A stretch of DNA of 64,000 nucleotides from Aquarana catesbeiana (taxonomy: Eukaryota > Chordata > Amphibia > Anura > Ranidae): NCBI RefSeq assembly GCF_042186555.1, contig NC_133324.1, positions 221,141,145-221,205,144 of the forward strand, read 5' to 3'. The notes beneath the pieces were generated by a model. The model was not told the DNA's origin. It was given only the letters and a program-made list of their open reading frames with translations, and searched no databases. Numbering within the stretch: position 1 is the stretch's first letter; each line of letters starts with the position of its first letter. The translations under genes and the position numbers were made by a program. Positions 44,316 to 55,079 of the stretch are shown here, piece by piece.

Positions 44316-44719
44316 ATGCCAAGTACACACGACCAGACTTTACGGCATACTTGGTTCGGCGGACCGGAGTCCATCGGACAATTCAATTGTGTGTGGGCTC
44401 CAGCGGACTTTTTTTCCCCAAAAGTTCGATGGACCTAGAAATGAAACATGTTTCAAATCTTTTCGACGGACTCGAGTCCCGTCGAAAAGTCCGCTCATCT
44501 GTATGCTAGTCCGACAAAAACCGATGCTAGGGCAGCTATTGGCTACTGGCTATCAATTTCCTTGTTTTAGTCCAGTCGTACGTCATCGTGTACGAATCTG
44601 TCAGACTTTGGTTGATCATGTGTAGGCAAGTCCGTTCATTCGGAAAGTCAGTCGTAAAGTCCATCGAAAAGTCCGCAGGACAAAGTCTGCTGTAAAGTCT
44701 GCTCGTGTATACGTGGCAT
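44316..44719 (+). mobile_element. MITE family M, copy 2
   Basis: ATGCCAAGTACACACGACC at the left and TGTATACGTGGCAT at the right, the same family as 34578-34986, with GCTATTGGCTACTGGCTATC shared internally. It is inserted in the PLE. Confidence 0.8.
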
Positions 44720-45044
44720 TAGAGAGAGGCTTGGTTTCGCCTCGATGGTGGCCAGAAGCTCCCCCTCTCATACAGGGACTATATACATAGCCTGGTGCCT
44801 CTCCCATACTTTTTTTTTAGACACCTAATCTTATATATACTGCAATTATTTATTGTAACTATATGGCTTGGAGATACTTTATTTTGTGCGACACTTCTGG
44901 TTTATCGACCGGAAGTGACGCAATTATGTTTACTTCCGGTATGCGGAATTTCCATATGGGGTCATTAGCATTTTATAAGCGGTACTGTCTGCATGGTTTG
45001 TGAACACGAGCCTTTGGCTCCCAGTGGATTACTACCTCTATGTT
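44720..45044 (+). other. PLE internal non-coding part
   Basis: Contains a hairpin pair ACCGGAAGTGACG and TACTTCCGGTATG near 44920-44945. No frame. Confidence 0.45.
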
Positions 45045-45850
45045 GATGTCTGAACTGTTGATCTGATCCAGGATTTGTTGTGCCCGTTCAGCCAGATGTA
45101 TCCTCCAAACCAGCTGACATAAAGCCTTTATGACTTGGGCGGTATAAGCCTCTCCAAGTCATCGACATCTGGTAAGCCTCCTTCTGTTCATTGGTGGTGG
45201 CTCACTTAATATATCAGTCCCTTTGGAGTGTTCGCACCTGGTGGATATCTGCACAAATGTGCCTTGGATTTTTCCTTTTATCCTTGGATTCTGCTAATTT
45301 TAATATAAATATATGTGCCAGTTATACTCTGGACTTTGCCTCTCATAAAGCATTTTGAGTTTTGATTACCAGTTATGTCACTATTGGCACCGTATTCACA
45401 TTGTTAATTATTTAATTTTATTTATTGTGGTACTATCAGTATTTAATCATTCTTAATGTGGTACTATTATTTATTTAACCTATAGACACTTAATATTTAT
45501 GGAATTTTTTAATAAGGTATTTTCAATATTTATGGTATTTTTTAATAAGGTATTTTCTATATATTGTGTTGTTTGTTTACACATGTCACTTTCACAGTGG
45601 GTTAGACCTTTATATACCTTATATGCATTGTTTGCACATTGGGATACTTTCTAACATTTGTATTGTGGTTTTTACTCTACACATACAATACATACATACC
45701 AATTTTTTCACACATTTTTACACGTATACACATTGCTTTTGGTCTATAGCTGTGTTGGCTGCTATTTACACCTTCATCCTACACAGCGCTGTATGTTTTT
45801 TTCTCTATTTTATACACTTTCTATCCAGACTTTATACGGCTGCAGTGCCA
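45045..45850 (+). repeat. PLE 5' region
   Basis: Inverse of 41236-41940 up to about 45725. The part after that (GTGTTGGCTGCTATTTACAC, then ACAGCGCTGTATG) matches the right end of the palindromic element at 54245-54310 (GTGTTAGCTGCTAG, GCAGCGCTGTACTC), linking the two elements. Short frames here are not genes. Confidence 0.8.
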
Positions 45851-45859
45851 CTTATTTAA

Positions 45860-47105
45860 CCACTTGCCGCCCGCCATATAGCAGAATGACGGCAGCAAAG
45901 TGGTTTCAAAATCCTGACTGGACGTCATATGACTTCCGCGGGATAATGAGCCGCTGCGCGCCCCCGGGGGCGCGCATCGCGGCGATCGTTGTTGCGGTGT
46001 GTCAGTCTGACACCCCGCAGCACCGATCTAGGTAAAGAGTCTCTACGGCTGTCAATAGGAAGAGCCGGTTATCGGCTTTTCCTCACTCGCGTCTGACAGA
46101 CGCGAGTAGAGGAGAGCCGATCGGCTGCTCTCCTGACAGGGGGGGTCTGTGCTGATTGTTTATCAGCACAGCCCCCCCTCGAATCCTACCCAGGACCACC
46201 AGGGAAGCTGCCCAGGACCACCAGGGAAGCGATCCACACTGGACCACCAGGTATGCCCCTAGACCACCAGGGAAATGCCACTGTGTGCCCAGGCAGCTGC
46301 CAATCTGTGCCCAGGCAGCTGCCAGTCAGTGCCCACTTCAATGCCTACCAGTGCCAGTGCCACCAGGGATGCCCATCAGTGCCTTATATCAGTGCCACGT
46401 ATCAGTGCCCATCAGTGCCACATATCAGTGCCCATCAGTGCCGCCTATCAGTGCCCAGCAGTGCCGCCTATCAGTGCCCATCAGTGCCCAGCAGTGCCGC
46501 CTATCAGTGCCACCTATCAGCACCACCCTATCAGTGCCCAGCAGTGCAGCCTTTCATTGCCCATCAGTGTCGCCTATCAGTGCCCATCAGTGCCAACCAG
46601 TGCCACCCAGTGCCACCCATCAGTGCCCATCAGTGCTGCCTATCAGTGCCCATCAGTGCTGCATATGAGTGCCACCCATCAGTGCCGCCTACCAGTGCCC
46701 ATCAGTGCCGCATATCAGTGCCCATCGTCAGTGCCCGTCAGTGCCCGCTCATTGGTGTCACCCCATCGGTGCCGCCATATCAGTACCTGTCAGTGCCGCC
46801 TTATCAGTGCCCATCAGTGAAAGAGAAAACTTACTTATTTACAATTTTTTTTAACAGAAACAAAAGCAAAACTTTTATTTTTTTCAAAATTTTCGGTCTT
46901 TATTTATTTGTTTAGCAAAAAATAAAAAACGCAGAGATGATCAAATACCAGCAAAAGAAAGCTCTATTTGTGGGAACAAAATGATAAAATTTTAGTTTGG
47001 GTGCAGTGTTGTATGACCGCGCAATTGTCATTCAAACTGCGACAGCACTGAAAGCTGAAAATTGGTCTGGGCAGGAAGGTGTCTAAGTGCCCTGTATTGA
47101 AGTGG
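45860..47105 (+). mobile_element. TTAA-flanked family K repeat with minisatellite
   Basis: TTAA at 45856-45859 and 47106-47109; ends CCACTTGCCGCCCGCC and GCCCTGTATTGAAGTGG. 1246 bp. Landmarks of the family are GACTGGACGTCATATGAC, the AATAAAAAACGCAGAGATG stretch and GACCGCGCAATTGTC. It is longer than the other copies because of the repeat at 46320-46820. Confidence 0.9.
46320..46820 (+). repeat. Minisatellite in family K repeat
   Basis: About 500 bp of 12/24-bp units ATCAGTGCCCATCAGTGCC with GCCTATCAGTGCC variants. All three plus frames stay open for 120 to 220 codons because the unit lacks stops; the Cys/Pro/Ser/Ala-rich translations are artefacts. Confidence 0.95.
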
Positions 47106-47193
47106 TTAAAGAACCCCACTTCTTTGGAAGAACCCCCTGTATGTACAGCCCCCTGTAATATATATATATTTGTTCCATCTTATTTCAGTTAAA

Positions 47194-48570
47194 ATGGATG
47201 TTTTTGATTATCGTGCATCACGCAAAGTTAACACATAAGGTGTGTTTGTTGACACAGGCAGTGACACAGAAATTGGAGGCTTATTCCTAAGACTTAAGAA
47301 CATCATGGTGTCAGAACTCCATCTCCAATGGGACCTAGTTTTTCTCGAACAATATGTGACAGAGAGTATGGTCCCACGAAGTCTTAGGTGGGATATTCAT
47401 CCACAACAAGGAGATGGAGATTTTGAATCCTGGTTCAAATACTTTAATGATGCGGGCATAGACTTTCTCAGTTTCCTTATCACCAGGAAACGTGATCGCC
47501 TCTCTGTCTTGGACCGAGAGATCAGGGAGTTGAAGGATGGACTACTGACATATAAAAACTCAGTGGAATACAACTCCTTGTCCTCCAATCTCCAAGCGCA
47601 TCTTATTAAAGAAGACAAAGACCAGAGAACTAAAAAACATAAAAAATATTTGCGGGATGTAGGAGACTATAAGTCGGGTAGGGTGTTTAGTTGGCAAAAA
47701 CCATCTACTCCATCCACCCCGGATCCATCTATGGAGATTAACACCCCGATTTTAGGAACTGTAGTCCCCCCGACTGATCACCCTGTTCATCCCAAACCCT
47801 CTATGATTAGAAGTCAACCACAAAAGGAGGGCTCCCAACACCAAAGAGGTCGACATCAGAGTACACATACCCCCAGGTACACAAAGGGGGAGAGGACACA
47901 ACTTTAATAAGAGAGATAGAGGAGGACATAGAGGAAGAAAAAATTATTCCAATCATGATGACTATTATTATCATGAGCGGGATACATCATACCAAAGGGG
48001 ATCTCCCATTCAATATTATGAACCACCTAATTATTCTAACCCTCCCCACTACAGGCATCCGCCAATATCTATGTACAATAGATATTCTCCCTTACAGGAT
48101 CGACACAATGAAGGAGTCCATCCGTTTCCTAGTGGTTAATATGAACCATCTCCTTACAGACATCAACAACCCAATCCCAATTCTCACCCAACTCAATTTT
48201 TTCATGAGGACCCCCAAGGCAGAAAGAGGGGTCAAGAACCAAGAGAGGGTCCAGAGGAGGGAGGAGGAGTCAGAGAAGGAAAGAGAAGGCACACATAACC
48301 TGTCAAGGGGTGTTTCATTTGTGTAGTACCGTACTGACCCAAGATGAGAAAATTGTTTTAAATAAGGGCCTTAAATTTGCCCCACCACGTAAGCTCAACA
48401 AATGTAATACTTTTGTTGACATACAAGTATATTAGAAGAATTCATATACAATGCTATATTACTTCAAATTCGACAAGGAGTGTTGAGAGGGCAGCTACGT
48501 CCAGTACTGTGCTCTCAGGGCTATCAAATCCTTCCCTTTTTAATCCTCCCATTCAACCCCCCTGGCTATA
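47194..48570 (+). pseudogene. PLE open reading frame, amino-terminal region
   Basis: Starts MDVFDYRASRKVNT (ATG at 47194) and meets a stop at 47236. The frame then continues to 47907 with WDLVFLEQYVTESMVPRSLR, FLITRKRDRLSVLDREI and Lys-rich helices: the extended amino region found before RT in Neptune-type PLEs. The next part (about 47910-48330) is in another frame, rich in Tyr/Pro/His/Arg and low in complexity. At 48300-48560 the sequence again resembles PLE (leader to the RT: LNKGLKFAPPRKLNK). Several frameshifts. Confidence 0.65.
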
Positions 48571-48573
48571 CAT

Positions 48574-50095
48574 ATGTTTAGGGATTTGGTGTTAAAAGAT
48601 CTCGCCAAAATACCACCAAAACGAAATTTTCACAATTCTCTGCCCCAAGCGGGTTTAAGATCCTTGTGTGATAATAAAAAATTGGTCATTCGCCCCACCG
48701 ATAAAGGCGGAGGCATAGTTTTGTTGGACAAAACGGATTACATGGGGGAAATGTACCATATTCTGAGCGATCAGGAAAAGTACAAAGAGTTACCCAATAA
48801 CCCAACGTCTAAATTTAAAAAAGAATTGAATGGTCTCATCTCTAAGGGTTTTGATTAATTTATTTTAAATCACAAAGAAAAGTTGTTTCTTGTTCCTTTG
48901 GCCCCACGTATTCCCGTTATTTATTATTTACCAAAGGTCCACAAAGACCCTCTCCATCCCCCTGGATGTCCCATAATTAGCAGGATAGACTCTATCACTT
49001 CCAGGATAGGGAAATATATTGATTTTTTTTCTCCAGCCATCAGTGCGGAATATGCCATCTTACCTTAAAGATACCAAAGATGTAATGAAACTTTTATCTA
49101 ATGTCTCCTTCCAAGGGGATATAATCATGGCCACTGCTGATGTGGCGTCTTTATATACTTGTATTCCACATAAGAGAGGGATAGAAGCTGTACATGAATT
49201 TTTAAAAAGAGATGCTTCTCTCACCACTCCACAAGTAGATTTTATTGTTAAATTGTTAGAGTTTGCTACTCAACACAACTACTTCTGGTTTGATGGTCGT
49301 TTTTATTTACAGCAAAAGGGGGTGGTGATGGGCGCCAAGTTTTCCCCAAGCTTTGCTAACTTGTTCATGGCTAAGTGGGAGGAGGATGTCGTCTATGCCA
49401 TGGACAACCCACAGCTTCTATTGTGGGACCGGTACATAGACGATATCCTCCTCCTATGGGCGGGTACCTCGGGTGATCTGAAGGAGTTCTTTTCGGTGCT
49501 TAACACAAATAACAGAGGTATAGTCCTCACATATGAATCCAGTAAATACAAGATACATTTCTTGGATCTTGTCATTGAAAGGTTTGATCAACAATTTATA
49601 TTCAGTACCTATTTTAAACCCACTGACAGAAATGGGTATATACCCATTGACAGTTGTCATCACAAGTTATGGTTGAGGTCTATTCCAAAAAGCCAATTTC
49701 TGCGTTTACGCAGGAACTGCATGGACATCGATGCTTTTAAAACTCAAGCAACTATTTTAAAAAAGGGATTTCTTGAGAAAGGTTATAACCACATAGAAGT
49801 GGCAAAATATTTAACAAATGTCCTCGGTGTAGATCGTTCTCTATTGTTGGGGGATAAACCACAACGAGAAAAAGACGTCAATTACAAATGGTCTTTCCTC
49901 ACAACATTCTCGACCCAACATAAACAAATAAAAAACATTTTTGATCAACACTGGGACATTCTGAAGAATGACAAAATTCCTGCCCCATTATTGCCTGAAA
50001 GACCCAAAGTGATCTACAGAGGGGTGCCATCGCTTAAAAGCAAGCTGGCGCCAACTATTGTTAACCCATCCAAGCAGACCGTCTTTCTTTCATAA
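48574..50095 (+). pseudogene. PLE reverse transcriptase
   Basis: The RT lead-in is LVIRPTDKGGGIVLLDKTDY (48690). YYLPKVHKDPLHPPGCPIIS (RT motif 1) lies after a stop near 48856. From 49019 a 358-codon frame is open: MPSYLKDTKDV, then DVASLYTCIPH with the first catalytic Asp, GVVMGAKFSPSFANLFM, RYIDDILLLW with the catalytic pair, IHFLDLVIERF and YFKPTDRNGYIPIDSCHHK. All catalytic residues are present. The stop and one frameshift (near 49019) before the long block are the visible lesions. In PLEs this enzyme copies RNA at the nicked target, and it is the RT group closest to telomerase. Confidence 0.9.
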
Positions 50096-50500
50096 TTGGA
50101 CTGGTTTCCATCCGTGTAGGAAGTGCACGGTTTGCCAATATAACACATGTGGCAGAAGGGCCAATAAGGAATTTCGATCAACTACGACCAATCGGGTCTA
50201 CCAAATCATTTTTGTACCTGTGCAACTGTCAATGTTGTATACTTACTATCTTGTCCGTGGGGCAAACAATATGTCGGTCGAAACACAAGATCTTTTGCAG
50301 TTAGGGTGACTGAACATATCAACCCAATCAAGTCTGGCATTACCAAACATACGGTACCTCTGCATTACAGACAACATCATGACCGAAATCAGACTGGCAC
50401 CCAATTTTTGATTTATGATAGATACATTGCCCCATGGAGGAGTGGAGCCAATAAAAGAGGAGTTTCCAGATTAGAAACTTTCTGAATTTACAAATTACAG
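50096..50500 (+). pseudogene. PLE GIY-YIG endonuclease domain
   Basis: CRKCTVCQYNTCGRRANKEF is the Cys-rich linker in one frame. In the next frame VYLLSCPWGKQYVGRNTRS gives the GIY-YIG core (YL and YVG), followed by AVRVTEHINPIKSGITKH with the conserved Arg and a Glu-His pair. RSGANKRGVSRLETF follows, then a TGA, and QTHHPQGMNVEWDIN is the usual closing block. The frameshift after the linker and the stop show decay. This domain provides the target-nicking activity of canonical PLEs. Confidence 0.85.
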
Positions 50501-50513
50501 ACCCACCACCCAC

Positions 50514-50985
50514 AAGGAATGAATGTGGAGTGGGATATAAATTTGTTCATTAATCAATCTTAATAGGAATGCTTTTTCTTTATTGTTTTATTATCTATTA
50601 TACACTTTTTATTTCATATTTTATTTTTTATTAAAAAAACAAAAAAATGTTTTAATAAATCTACATATCTATATATTTTTACTCATCCACATATGACCAT
50701 TTAGTGATCTTTTGTTTTATTTGGATTTATTATCTACTTTGGGGATGTAGATATTTTCACTACTATATCAACAAATTATTTCATGACGATGTAAGAAAAT
50801 TTTATTATGGCAACATTTTGTATGTAACTGAAACATGAGGCTATCCAAACAGGGTATTTTTGTTGTGATCACTCAATGTGATTGGGTTCCAGCTTGGCCT
50901 CAATTTGTGGTTCATGCATCCATGTTGAGGCTTGGTTTAGCAGTCAGTAGGCTACGCCGTGACGTTCGTGGCGCAATGACATTTG
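50514..50985 (+). repeat. PLE 3' region, copy 2
   Basis: Starts with GAATGAATGTGGAGTGGG, which overlaps the end of the coding region, and matches 41930-42126 joined to 43721-44215. It stops abruptly at GGCGCAATGACA (50985). Confidence 0.85.
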
Positions 50986-51945
50986 ACATTATTGTTTTGA
51001 ATGGTGGAGGATTTCATGGTGCTTTGTAATTTGTCTTACAACACATTTATAAGGCTGCCGATAATCGGTTGGAGAGCATATAAATGTGAGGAGTAGATTC
51101 TAGCATACCGGGAGACCGTGTATAATAATCGGAATACGCCGGGTGCCAGTACTGTATAAATAGTCACTAGGCAGTACTGCTCCGAAAGTTAGTGCGAGGG
51201 TGCCCTGGATGCAGGGACCATCATAAGTGATTAGAATCGGCATGGGTAATGTTGACCGTCCATGCGTTGGAGAAAAAAAATGAGGCTCCACACCAGTCAG
51301 ACAGCTGCATAGTACATGATTTCTGGGTTTAGGGCTCTGGACATGAGACCCCTTAAAGATTGACAGATATGGTCAGAGGGTAGAGTAAGGTGTATTCCTT
51401 TGGAAGGTACTTTTGATGTCTGGAGGTACGGGACCCCAGAATAAAAATACCTTGGCAGTAGTTCAGCTGTGGCTTCAGAAATCTGTAATGAGTGGATTGA
51501 TGGATGTGTAGTACACGTTTGTGTGGTTAAAATTCTCATGCCTGTTTCTGAACTTTGTGTGGCTAGTCCATGCAAGATTTCGAGATGCTCTTGTGCTTCT
51601 CCCATTGTATTTTTTTCTATCGCTAAAAAAGTGACGGTAGCATTCCATCTGGTTGTTTTGTTTTTTTCATTTTTGTTTCGGGAACTAAGAAAAATCTCCC
51701 CCACATTTGTATCTAAATGTTTGTCTCATGTTTTAGTCTTCTCATTGTTTGTATGTAGTAACAATAATATGTTTGAACCTACCACGACAGCCCTCTTGCG
51801 TGTTGTATTTTAGTAGGAACATGAAAGTAAGGGTTACAGAGGGTTTAGTTGTTGTTCGGTTTTGAGGAATGTCAGTGACAATTTACCAAAGTACACGAAT
51901 GTTGTAGTGTTTATCATTCTTTGCAGGTTAAATATGAAGGTTAGA
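50986..51945. other. Unassigned ERV interior sequence
   Basis: By position this should be ERV leader or gag-pol, but no domain is visible and stops are dense. Minus-strand frames of 63 and 135 codons (51291-51100, 51704-51297) match nothing I recognise. Confidence 0.35.
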
Positions 51946-52384
51946 GTAATGCCCCGTACACACGGTCGGATTTTCCGATGGAAAATGTCCGATCGGAGCG
52001 TGTTGTCGGAAATTCCGATCGTGTGTGGGCTCCATCAGACATTTTCCATCGGATTTTCCGACACACAAAGTTGGAGAGCAGGAGATAAAATTTTGCGACA
52101 ACAAAATCCGTTGTCGGAAATTCCGATCATGTGTACACAAATCCGACGGACAAAGTGCCACGCATGCTCAGAATAAATAAAGAGATGAAAGCTATTGGCC
52201 ACTGCCCCGTTTATAGTCCCGACGTACGTGTTTTACGTCACCGCGTTCAGAACGATCGGATTTTCCGACAACTTTGTGTGACTATGTGTATGCAAGACAA
52301 GTTTGAGCCAACATCCGTCTGAAAAAATCCTAGGATTTTGTGGTCGGAATGTCCGAACAAAGTCCGACCGTGTGTACGCCCTAT
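51946..52384 (+). mobile_element. MITE family M, diverged copy
   Basis: ATGCCCCGTACACACGG at the left and GTGTGTACGCCCTAT at the right, with many CGGATTTTCCGA and TCGGAAATTCCGA palindromes inside. A subfamily of the MITE at 34578. Confidence 0.75.
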
Positions 52385-53324
52385 AATAAGTTTTGTTTAT
52401 AAGTATCTTTTCAGGTCCAAGGAGTTTCTGAAAGTGTATGTACATAGAAAGCAGGTGTATGTAGATAACTGTACACATGCATAAATACACACGCCTGAGA
52501 AGGTAAAAGTATTATGGGATATTTCACTGTTTCAAAAAATATAGTGTAGCGCTATGTGTATATACAAATCATATAAATAACATATGTGAACAGTGTGTCA
52601 GAATGTTCTATACGGGACAAAGCCAATATAAAACAACACTAAATATACAAAATAGACATATGAGGATGACTATAATAAATGAGTAGTACAAGTCCGTGTT
52701 AGGTGTACAGAAACATATAAATATAATAAATCAAATAATAGAGTCCATTAATTGTTTTGGTCAATAATGACTAGTGAAACAGAAAACCACCACCAAAAGT
52801 CTATAAGGACAAAAATGAAAAAAATAAAAATATAATAAAAATTGAGAAGTTCCCAGGGTTTCCTCCTAAGCGAAGTGGTTCACTTCTAGTAGGTGAATAA
52901 ATAGATCACAGATGGGTGGAAGGTCTAGATAGTGGCAGGACCAACACCGAAGCATCTAAGGAGGCTTACCGGAATCAGGTGACCTGAGAAGACTTACGTC
53001 TCACAGGTCAAAGAAAGCTTAAAGACCACCAGGTCTTGCAGGGTAAAACGTCAGAAGGTCCTCGGCTTCCAAAGGGGGGGGGGGGGTTTCACCACAGCTT
53101 CAAACGTCACCAAGACACTCCAACAGGCCCAATGGATAATTCAAGTATCATGCGAGAAACAAAGCTCACATGGCATAATAACATTTTATAAAAAAGGCAT
53201 CAATTTATTAAAATAGCAAAATGAACACTCACATGGTAGGAGATCAGAAATAGCTCATATAAAATTGTTCGCGGTAATAGTGAGGGGTCCACCCGACATG
53301 TTTCGGCTACCAAGCCTTCATCAT

Positions 53325-53362
53325 CCCCAGATGAAGGCTTGGTAGCCGAAACATGTCGGGTG
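53325..53362 (+). ncRNA. Hammerhead-like motif 1 at palindrome centre
   Basis: CCCCAGATGAAGGCTTGG then TAGCCGAAACATGTCGGG. The order stem I (CCC/GGG), near-CUGAUGA core, stem II (GGC/GCC), GAAA, short palindromic stem III (CATG) and GUC matches the type I hammerhead ribozymes reported from PLEs. Two departures: the core reads CAGAUGA, not CUGAUGA, and one A is unpaired before stem II. Activity is therefore doubtful. Confidence 0.4.
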
Positions 53363-53410
53363 GACCCCTCACTATTACCGCGAACAATTTTATATGAGCT
53401 ATTTCTGATC

Positions 53411-53450
53411 TCCCCCAGATGAAGGCTTGGTAGCCGAAACATGTCGGGTG
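53411..53450 (+). ncRNA. Hammerhead-like motif 2, tandem copy
   Basis: Same sequence as motif 1, 87-88 bp downstream. PLE hammerheads with a weak stem III are thought to work as tandem pairs, so a dimeric layout is notable. Same two departures from the consensus. The left arm carries the inverse of the motif (53290-53326). Confidence 0.4.
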
Positions 53451-54337
53451 GACCCCTCACTATCACCGCGAACAATTTTATATGAGCTATTTCTGATCTC
53501 CTACCATGTGAGTGTTCATTTTGCTATTTTAATAAATTGATGCCTTTTTATAAAACGTTATTATGCCATGTGAGCTTTCTTTCTCGCATGATACTTGAAT
53601 TATCCATTGGGCCTGTTGGAGTGTCTTGGTGACGTTTGAAGCTGTGGTGAAACCCCCTCCCCCCACCCTCCTTTGGAAGCCGAGGACCATCTGACGTTTT
53701 ACCCTGCAAGACCTGGTGGTCTTTAAGCTTTCTTTGACCTGTGAGACGTAAGTCTTCTCAGGTCACCTGATTCCGGTAAGCCTCCTTAGATGCTTCGGTG
53801 TTGGTCCTGCCACTATCTAGACCTTCCATCCATCTGTGATCTATTTATTCACCTACTAGAAGTGAACCACTTTGCTTAGGAGGAAACCCTGGGAACTTCT
53901 CAATTTTTATTATATTTTTATTTTTTTCATTTTTGTCCTTATAGACTTTTGGTGGTGGTTTTCTGTTTCACTAGTCATTATTGACCAAAACAATTAATGG
54001 ACTCTATTATTTGATTTATTATATTTATATGTTTCTGTACACCTAACACGGACTTCTACTACTCATTTATTATAGTCATCCTCATATGTCTATTTTGTAT
54101 ATTTAGTGTTGTTTTATATTGGCTTTGTCCCGTATAGAACATTCTGACACACTGTTCACATATGTTATTTATATGATTTGTATATACACATAGCGCTGCA
54201 CTATATTTTTTGTTTCTGTTTTTTGCCTATGTCTAGAGGTGTGTTAGCTGCTAGTTGTATATTATAATCATCTCTTGTTTTGTTAACGTTTGGCGCAGCG
54301 CTGTACTCATTTTCCTTTTTGATATTTCACTGTTTCA

Positions 54338-54489
54338 TTGTTTTTTTCTGCACCATTCTAAACCCCGCGTGTCTTACTCCAGTTTGTAATGAGGAAGAAA
54401 ATGGGGCGATGATAGTGAGAATGACAATTTTCAAACCGATAATACTAACCGCTCTAATTCTAGTCAAGTTTGTGACCTAGTAGGACAAC
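54338..54489. other. ERV interior, unassigned
   Basis: Short stretch with a 66-codon open frame across it (54280-54480) that is not recognisable. Confidence 0.3.
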
Positions 54490-54903
54490 TGTCTTTCTTT
54501 GATAAAACTTGAATCAGCAAGCAGCAGTCCGGTGAAGGAGGCTCCCATCCCAGATGCTAAGAACATTTTTGTCAATGGTTCCAGGCATTACACCCCAGAT
54601 GGTAAGCCACGCAGTGACCACAGTCATTGAGTTAGGTTTGTTTGGCGGTCAACCAAAAACAGAGTTGTACTTTCCTCAGCAGCTGTCGACATTCTCAGCT
54701 GATGGGGTAGGTGCAGTCACTGTAACATAAACTCCACAAGGTCCACCACAGGGTTCATGAGTTCCTCCTGGACCCTGACACAATAACCAGTTTACATTCT
54801 GTCCAACCAGGTGACTGGGTCATTGTAAAGAAGCTTAAGGGACAAGACAAGTGGGTCCACGCCAGCCACTGCGAGAAGCTGCTCAACTATACCAAAGGAT
54901 GAG
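54490..54903 (+). pseudogene. ERV pol remnant: RNase H start fused to integrase end
   Basis: Around 54560 the sequence has the FVNGS motif of a retroviral RNase H start, where active enzymes have DGS, so the catalytic Asp is replaced. About 170 bases later comes a PGDWVIVKK motif and then WVHASHC, the hallmark closing block of gamma/epsilon-type integrases. Most of RNase H and the integrase catalytic core are deleted, and stops and frameshifts are frequent. A stop after the last block (near 54900) fits the natural pol end. Confidence 0.7.
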
Positions 54904-55079
54904 GAGTATCTTTGTTTATTTATATTTTTTAGTTTAGTATATTTCGGCAAGAGTAACAATGAAGAGCATCCCAATTTATTGTTTAAAGTGTATTCTCCAA
55001 CTAGCTAAGAAGGCGAACAGGATCAATTGCTGTGTCTACTCTGAATCTTCACCGGGCTTTGGTACACCCAGCGATGACA

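Larger units (their letters stand above)
41236..50985 (+). mobile_element. Penelope-like element with inverted arm and pseudo-LTRs
   Basis: Order: inverted 5'-region copy (41236-41940), 3'-region copy (41930-42126 plus 43721-44215), 5' region (45045-45850 with more at 47110-47190), coding region (47194-50500), second 3'-region copy (50514-50985). Direct repeats of the 3' region plus an inverted 5' arm are the pseudo-LTR arrangement known for PLEs. Nested inside are a Tc1 (42127-43720), a MITE (44316-44719) and a family K repeat (45860-47105). It is truncated at 50985 in the middle of the 3' repeat. Confidence 0.8.
52535..54320 (+). mobile_element. Palindromic PLE-like insertion with 17-bp target duplication
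   Basis: Flanked by the 17-bp direct repeat GATATTTCACTGTTTCA (52518-52534 and 54321-54337). The arms 52545-53325 and 53505-54210 are near-perfect inverse copies of about 780 and 705 bp, meeting in a centre with two direct copies of an ~88-bp unit (53329-53416 and 53417-53504). The right tail (54216-54320) matches the 5' region of the PLE at 45725-45800. There is no coding sequence. Variable-length target duplications and inverted partial copies are features of PLEs, so I read it as a PLE derivative. Confidence 0.8.

Noticed and set aside
46156..46915. Open frames of 170-220 codons rich in Cys, Pro and Ser
   Set aside because: Three overlapping plus frames follow the ATCAGTGCC repeat; this is repeat geometry and not coding selection.
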